DNA from: an uncultured Hungatella sp.
GTDB taxonomy: Bacteria; Bacillota; Clostridia; Lachnospirales; Lachnospiraceae
Assembly: GCA_910577935.1 (NCBI GenBank)
Contig: CAJTOT010000012.1
Span: 37,488 to 91,559 of the forward strand
DNA: 54,072 nt
Reading direction: 5' to 3'
Both the position numbers and the translations under genes were made by a program. Shown one piece after another: positions 49,580 through 54,072 of the stretch (the stretch's first letter is position 1; each line of letters begins with the position of its first letter). The notes below the pieces were generated by a model. That model worked only from the letters and a program-made list of their open reading frames with translations. It was not told the DNA's origin and ran no database searches.

Positions 49580-51394
49580 ATGAACAGGATAGTGACGAAA
49601 GGTCTGGCCTTTGTGATGGCATTGGCGGTTATTCTGGGGGCGGTTCCGGTGAAAGCCATGGCCGAACTCATTGACACCAGCGATAATTCGGTGATCATCT
49701 CAAAAAGCGTGCCCCAGGGCAAGACAGGGAAGCGGATGAACGTGACATTTTCCGTGAGAAATGACAGCGGAGAAGACTGGGAAGACGTGGAGGTGAGCAT
49801 TTACAACAGCGGCTCCTACATCGCCGGCCCTAATGCCCTGGAAGGAGAGTACATATTTCCCTTTGAGGTGACTACGGCCACCTTTGAGCCAAAGCATGTG
49901 GGCACGGTAAAAACCGGTTCCTCCAAGAACGTGTCTCTTCCTGTGAAAGTCAGGGCGGACCTGGCAGAGGGGTACTATTCGGTTCAGATCGAGGTCAGCA
50001 GCAAGGGAAACAAGGCCAATGCCACGGAGTATGTCAACGTCTGGATCACCAAGCCTACGGGAAATGATGACGACGACGATGAGAATGACAGGGAGGTGGG
50101 CTTTGTCCTGGGAGAGGGGCAGAACACTCCCAGGGGAGCATATCCGGCAGTGATGGATTTTACCATCAATATGCGGAATAACGGCCTCTCCGAGGCAAGA
50201 GATGTGAGCGTTGTCATGGTTCTGGACAAGGACACCAATGTGTTTCCCTTTGACATCAATGAGGGGAACTATGACAGGAATTTTGAGAAGATAGATCCCA
50301 ACGAGACAGTGGCTCTGCCTTACAGCATGGGTATCCGGTCCGATGCTTATACAGGCTACTATCCCATTAAGTTTGAGATACGGTACAGGGAGACGGCCAC
50401 AGGGCAGATCATGAAGGAGGAGGAGAGCTTCTGGGTTCATGTGAGAAACAAGGAGAAGGACGACACCAGCGGCGAGTTTAACGAGAACGACAGGACGAAG
50501 GCGAGAATCGTGGTGGACAGCTTTGAGACCATACCGGAGAACATCATCGCCGGCGAGCCGTTTACGCTGATTCTGCGGATGAAGAACGCATCCGCCAGCA
50601 TTGCGGCCAGCAACATTTTGTTTTCCCTGGAGTCGGAGAAGGTGGACAACAGTTCCGTATTTACCACGGAATCAGGGTCTTCCTCCATGGTGGTCAACTC
50701 TCTGGCAGCCGGAGAGGTGGCAGAGCTGTCCATAGACATGCTGTCACGGGCGGGGATTGATCAGAGGTCCTATGCCCTGACCATTAAGGAGACTTACGAC
50801 AGCCCGGAGTACAAGAATGCGTCGGAGTCGGTGTCTATCGATATCCCCATCCGCCAGGTCGCCAGGCTGAACACGGGAACCATAGAAGTGATGCCGGACA
50901 GCGTGACCGTAGGTTCTGAGAGCAACATCATGTTTCCCATCAACAACACGGGGAAGGTGCTGCTCTACAATGTGATGGTGGCATTTGAGGCAGATTCCAT
51001 TCAGCCGGCAGATACCTATGTAGGCAATATAAAGCCGGGAGAGACAGGCAACGTAGACGTGATGCTCTCCGCCATAGCTCCCACCATGGACGAGGGCAAG
51101 GTCAAGATTTCCATCACCTATGAGGACGAGAACGGGGATGTTCAGCCGGCGGTGGAGAAGGAGCTTTCTCTGTATGTTACGGAGCCTGTCAGCGAAGAGC
51201 CGGGCATGGATATGGAAGTGGGAGATTTTACGGATGTGTCCATGGAAGAAGAATCATTTTTAAAAAAATATAAGATACACATCGGCGGCGGGGCGGCGGC
51301 GCTGGCGGTTGTGGCGGCGGTTCTCCTGGTCCGCATGAGAAAGAAAAAGAAGGCCCGGCAGGAAGAGGATGATTTAGGCGATGAGATTTCTTGA
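49580..51394 (+). CDS. Secreted, membrane-anchored multi-Ig (CARDB/COG1361-like) protein of the ABC system
   Basis: A signal peptide (TKGLAFVMALAVILGAVPVKAMA) is followed by four or more Ig-like segments of CARDB/NPCBM-associated type (MNVTFSVRNDSGEDWEDVEV, split in family terms at NVTFSVRN; VMDFTINMRNNG; FTLILRMKNAS; IMFPINNTGK), and a C-terminal membrane helix with a Lys/Arg cluster (residues about 558-590). 604 aa. AGAAGG lies 6 bases before the ATG at 49580; an ATG at 49574 touches it. Encoded between ATPase and permease and overlapping the permease by 14 bases, it probably is the extracellular partner, in the place of a MacA adaptor. Confidence 0.85.
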   Translation: MNRIVTKGLAFVMALAVILGAVPVKAMAELIDTSDNSVIISKSVPQGKTGKRMNVTFSVRNDSGEDWEDVEVSIYNSGSYIAGPNALEGEYIFPFEVTTATFEPKHVGTVKTGSSKNVSLPVKVRADLAEGYYSVQIEVSSKGNKANATEYVNVWITKPTGNDDDDDENDREVGFVLGEGQNTPRGAYPAVMDFTINMRNNGLSEARDVSVVMVLDKDTNVFPFDINEGNYDRNFEKIDPNETVALPYSMGIRSDAYTGYYPIKFEIRYRETATGQIMKEEESFWVHVRNKEKDDTSGEFNENDRTKARIVVDSFETIPENIIAGEPFTLILRMKNASASIAASNILFSLESEKVDNSSVFTTESGSSSMVVNSLAAGEVAELSIDMLSRAGIDQRSYALTIKETYDSPEYKNASESVSIDIPIRQVARLNTGTIEVMPDSVTVGSESNIMFPINNTGKVLLYNVMVAFEADSIQPADTYVGNIKPGETGNVDVMLSAIAPTMDEGKVKISITYEDENGDVQPAVEKELSLYVTEPVSEEPGMDMEVGDFTDVSMEEESFLKKYKIHIGGGAAALAVVAAVLLVRMRKKKKARQEEDDLGDEIS

Positions 51395-52727
51395 TCTGCT
51401 CATAATGAGCGTCAATAACTTAAGGCGGCGGAAGCTGCGCACGGCCTTGACGGTGCTGGGAGTCATCATCGGCGTGGCCTCGGTGGTGATCATGGTGTCT
51501 CTGGGAATCGGACTCAACGCCCTGATGCTGGAGCAGTACGCCTCCTACGGGGACATGACTACCATCAACGTCTACTCCGACAGCTATTATGGATTTTCCA
51601 ACTCCGATGATACGGAAGCCGATTTCCTCACAGATGATGTGATGGACCGTTTTAAGCGGATTAACCATGTGGAAGGAGTTTCCCCGATGCTGTCCACCTA
51701 CGTGATCATGAAGCAGGGGATATATGAGACCTCTGTGTCCATCACGGGAGTGAGCAAAGAATACTTGGAGAAGATTCCTCTGGCAGAGGGGCAGGCGCCG
51801 GAGGAGGGGGATGAGATGAAGCTGATCTACGGAAACTGGATTATCCAGAGGTTCCACAACAGCAAGACCGGGGAAGGCTACTGGGATACAGGGGAGCTGC
51901 CGGATATTGATTACATGAACAAGCCCATGTTCGTGATTTTTGACACCAACGCTTATTACCAGTCCCAGGGAGGCGGGGATAACCAGGTAAAGCCTCCCAA
52001 AAAGTATATGATCAACGCCGCCGGTGTGGTGGAGGGCGGCATCGACGACTACAGTTCCTATGCCTACTCGGTGTACACTGACATCGAAGCGCTGAAAACG
52101 CAGCTGAAGCAGATATATAAGAAGAACCCTATCCCGGACCAGCCGACCAACAAAAAGGGGAAGCCATATCCCTATTTTATCTACCAGCAGGCGGTGGTGT
52201 TTGTGGACGACATGGCCAATGTGCTGGACGTGCAGCAGACCCTGAACGATATGGGATATCAGACGGACAGCCAGATGCAGTGGATCCAGCAGTCCCAGCA
52301 GACGTTCGACGTGATACAGCTGGTTCTGGGCGGAATCGGGGCTATATCCCTGTTCGTGGCGGCCATCGGCATCGCCAACACCATGATGATGTCCATCTAT
52401 GAGCGGACCAAGGAGATCGGGGTCATCAAGGTTCTGGGATGCGATATGGGTAATATCCGAAACATGTTCCTCATGGAGTCCGGTTTTATCGGTTTTATGG
52501 GCGGCGTGGCGGGCCTTGCCATCAGCTACACGGTCTCCTACGTGATGAACAACTACCTGGGCATCGGCCAGATTATGATGGGAGTGGAGGGAAATATCTC
52601 CAGGATTCCCCTGTGGCTGTCCGCTTCCGCCGTGGTGTTTGCCATCCTGGTGGGCATGGTGGCCGGATTCTTCCCGTCCCTGCGGGCCATGAGGCTGAGT
52701 CCGCTGGCGGCTATACGCAATGAATAA
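51381..52727 (+). CDS. MacB/FtsX-type ABC transporter permease
   Basis: Four-helix permease: an N-terminal helix (RTALTVLGVIIGVASVVIMVSLG), a large extracytoplasmic domain (MacB_PCD, about residues 45-310), and three C-terminal helices with the FtsX signature (IGAISLFVAAIGIANTMMMSIYERTKEIGVIKVLGC, seen here as IGIANTMMMS and ERTKEIGVIK; LSPLAAIRNE at the end). 448 aa. Homologues export antibiotics, peptides or lipoproteins or transmit force across the membrane; substrate unknown. Confidence 0.93.
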   Translation: MRFLDLLIMSVNNLRRRKLRTALTVLGVIIGVASVVIMVSLGIGLNALMLEQYASYGDMTTINVYSDSYYGFSNSDDTEADFLTDDVMDRFKRINHVEGVSPMLSTYVIMKQGIYETSVSITGVSKEYLEKIPLAEGQAPEEGDEMKLIYGNWIIQRFHNSKTGEGYWDTGELPDIDYMNKPMFVIFDTNAYYQSQGGGDNQVKPPKKYMINAAGVVEGGIDDYSSYAYSVYTDIEALKTQLKQIYKKNPIPDQPTNKKGKPYPYFIYQQAVVFVDDMANVLDVQQTLNDMGYQTDSQMQWIQQSQQTFDVIQLVLGGIGAISLFVAAIGIANTMMMSIYERTKEIGVIKVLGCDMGNIRNMFLMESGFIGFMGGVAGLAISYTVSYVMNNYLGIGQIMMGVEGNISRIPLWLSASAVVFAILVGMVAGFFPSLRAMRLSPLAAIRNE

Positions 52728-52731
52728 GAAT

Positions 52732-52766
52732 ATAACCCGGTCAAGTTCAGGCCGGGTTATTTCTTA
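52732..52766 (+). terminator. Terminator of the MacB-type operon
   Basis: ATAACCCGG (52732-52740) pairs with CCGGGTTAT (52752-52760), followed by TTCTTA. It lies 4 bases after the permease stop codon. Confidence 0.78.
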
Positions 52767-52798
52767 TGCCAGAGGAAATAATATGACTTTAAAAGTGA

Positions 52799-53560
52799 AA
52801 AGATACATGTTTCTTTAAGAGCCTGATTCCAGGCCTTGCGGCGGCGGCCGTGTGTCTGGCCGCCAGCGCCTGTGTCCTCAAACTTACAGGCCTATCATTT
52901 AATCAATGGCTGTATGGAATGCTGGGAAGACCTTTGCGGGCTTTGTCAGGGAGTCTCTTTACATATTGTGCTCTTATGTTTTTGTCAGATGTGTTCTGGT
53001 TTTTCGGAATTCACGGCGCCCAGATTACCGCCCCCTTTTTTATGATCCTGTTTGTGACCGCGGGAATCGATAATCAGGCAGCCCTGGCCTCGGGGCAGCC
53101 TGTGGCGAACATTCTCACTACAGGGTTTCTTTCTTATCTGACCTTGGGAGGAGCGGGGAATACAGCAGGACTTGCGGTCAATATGCTGCTTTTCTCAAAA
53201 AGCCGGCGCTACAGGACACTGGGGAGGCTGGCGATTCTGCCGTCGCTGTGCAATGTTAACGAGCCGATTTTATTTGGGATGCCGCTGATATTAAATCCGC
53301 TTATGGCTTTTCCTTTCTTTGTTCTTCCCCAGATTACCATCATACTCACGTACATAGCTATGGGCGCCGGCCTGCTCGGTCTGCCCCGGCTGGCTATGGG
53401 AACATCGGGGATGCCTTTGTTTCTTGACGGCCTCCTCATGTGCGGGATATCCGGGGTGGTGTGGCAGCTGATCCTGATTGGGATTACATGGGCAGGCTAT
53501 TATCCGTTTTTCAGGATTCAGGACGAAAGGGCGCGCAGGGAAGAACAGGGAGAAACGTGA
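52799..53560 (+). pseudogene. N-terminally truncated PTS EIIC (lactose/cellobiose family)
   Basis: Reads as the C-terminal half of a Lac/Cel-family EIIC: FFKSLIPG at the left edge, WFFGIHGAQ, the conserved LGGAGNTAGL, KSRRYRTLGRLAILPSLCNVNEPILFG (parts: LPSLCNVNEPILFG) and LNPLMAFPF. A complete EIIC has about 420 residues; here about 250 remain, and the frame is closed by TGA at 52796. The first in-frame start is a GTG at 52850. A separate ATG with AGAGGA at 52783 opens 11 codons in another frame. The break lies directly after the MacB terminator, so the 5' half was deleted. Could still give a short membrane protein, but transport is unlikely. Confidence 0.72.
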
Positions 53561-53593
53561 CAGGGGAAGAATAAACATAAGGGTGTATACGGA

Positions 53594-54072
53594 ATGAACA
53601 CGAAGGAACGGCTGATTTTAATTGAATTGATGAATCATGAATATATGCCGGCTCAAAACCTGGCTTATGCTATACAAATGTCTACCCGGAGCCTAAACAG
53701 TCTGATAAAAAATATCTCTGTTCACATAAGGGGAGCCCACATATGTTCAGGGGCCTTTGGGTATCAGCTGGTCATAACAGACCAGGAGGAGTTCCTGGAG
53801 TATCTCCAGCAGGAGGACAGGCTGTCAGATGAAGAGTACCGCTGTCAATATGTGTTCGGCCGTTTTATGGAGGAGGAAGGGTGTGTCAGGATAGAAGAGC
53901 TGTGCGAGGAGCTTCATCTGTCCAGGACTACCATCAAACAGGTGCTGAAAGAGGTGAGAGCCTGTTTTGAAGAATACGGGGTCGTGATTCATACCATCCC
54001 TCACCACGGCATGTGTCTTAGAGGAACGGAGCTTAACAAAAGAAGGGCTATGGCTCACTTCCGGCATCTGAA
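53594..54072 (+). CDS. BglG/PRD-type transcriptional regulator, 3' end outside the window
   Basis: The frame runs from ATG 53594 to the window end without stop (159 codons). It starts MNTKERLILIELMNHEYM with a first HTH (LAYAIQMSTRSLNSLIKN) and a second Mga/M_trans-like HTH (IEELCEELHLSRTTIKQVLKEV, seen as LCEELHLSRTTIKQVL), then HGMCLRGTELNKRRAM, as in BglG/LicR/MtlR-type regulators before their PRD domains. Such proteins sense PTS phosphorylation and control the sugar genes beside them, which fits the EIIC remnant just upstream. Confidence 0.78.
   Translation, partial: MNTKERLILIELMNHEYMPAQNLAYAIQMSTRSLNSLIKNISVHIRGAHICSGAFGYQLVITDQEEFLEYLQQEDRLSDEEYRCQYVFGRFMEEEGCVRIEELCEELHLSRTTIKQVLKEVRACFEEYGVVIHTIPHHGMCLRGTELNKRRAMAHFRHL

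Overview
The window looks like chromosomal DNA of an anaerobic gut-type Firmicute of the Lachnospiraceae (Clostridium cluster XIVa). The reasons are the order of the Rnf genes (rnfCDGEAB), surface proteins that end in an acidic box followed by LPKTG, a decarboxylase operon of clostridial layout, a type-A RNase P RNA, and a dgt-dnaG-rpoD-trmK-nif3-kinase run. Most genes are GC-rich for Clostridia. The family is an inference; no species is claimed. REGION 1 (1-7269), surface proteins: the 3' part of a very large LPXTG-anchored adhesin, a convergent AAA-ATPase/PD-(D/E)XK gene, a small conserved ORF, and a frameshifted remnant of a second LPXTG protein. REGION 2 (7270-12794), energy conservation: a complete six-gene Rnf complex (ferredoxin:NAD+ oxidoreductase and ion pump) with its own promoter, a strong Rex-like operator upstream and a good terminator. 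REGION 3 (12795-15280): a stand-alone HTH-Uma2 fusion gene and a D,D-carboxypeptidase. REGION 4 (15288-21015), decarboxylase/transcarboxylase operon: a copy of a structured 133-bp repeat, a near-consensus promoter, then five genes: acyl-CoA carboxyltransferase (12S/MmdA type), OadG-type membrane subunit, biotin carrier, Na+-translocating beta subunit and pyruvate/oxaloacetate carboxyltransferase (5S/OadA type). The pump can exchange carboxyl groups and Na+ gradient, and so connects functionally to Rnf next door. REGION 5 (21074-28972), envelope module: from one strong promoter come two paralogous zinc-ribbon membrane proteins that display different carbohydrate-binding-like domains, a VanX-like lipoprotein and a GH3 hexosaminidase-like lipoprotein, followed by a dCache hybrid histidine kinase with two receiver domains. 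REGION 6 (29181-37513), housekeeping: dgt, dnaG, rpoD, trmK, a Nif3-like protein, a TGS-domain nucleoside kinase and a MurR/RpiR regulator. REGION 7 (37520-46326), sugar use: an AraC regulator divergent from a GH2 beta-galactosidase plus a GPH-type symporter, then a fruKA operon for fructose uptake. REGION 8 (46447-48683): RNase P RNA, a small doubtful ORF, a two-way terminator, the pyrBI genes on the minus strand and the second, inverted copy of the structured repeat. REGION 9 (48810-52766): a three-gene MacB-type ABC system. REGION 10 (52799-54072): an N-terminally truncated PTS EIIC remnant and the start of a BglG-type PRD regulator that runs off the window. The most unusual items are the repeat family with copies in opposite orientation 33 kb apart, the mixed carboxyltransferase/Na+ pump operon, the envelope module with swapped glycan-binding heads, the Cys4 tail on RnfE and the Rex-like site before rnf. 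No tRNA, CRISPR array, intact insertion sequence or prophage was recognised.
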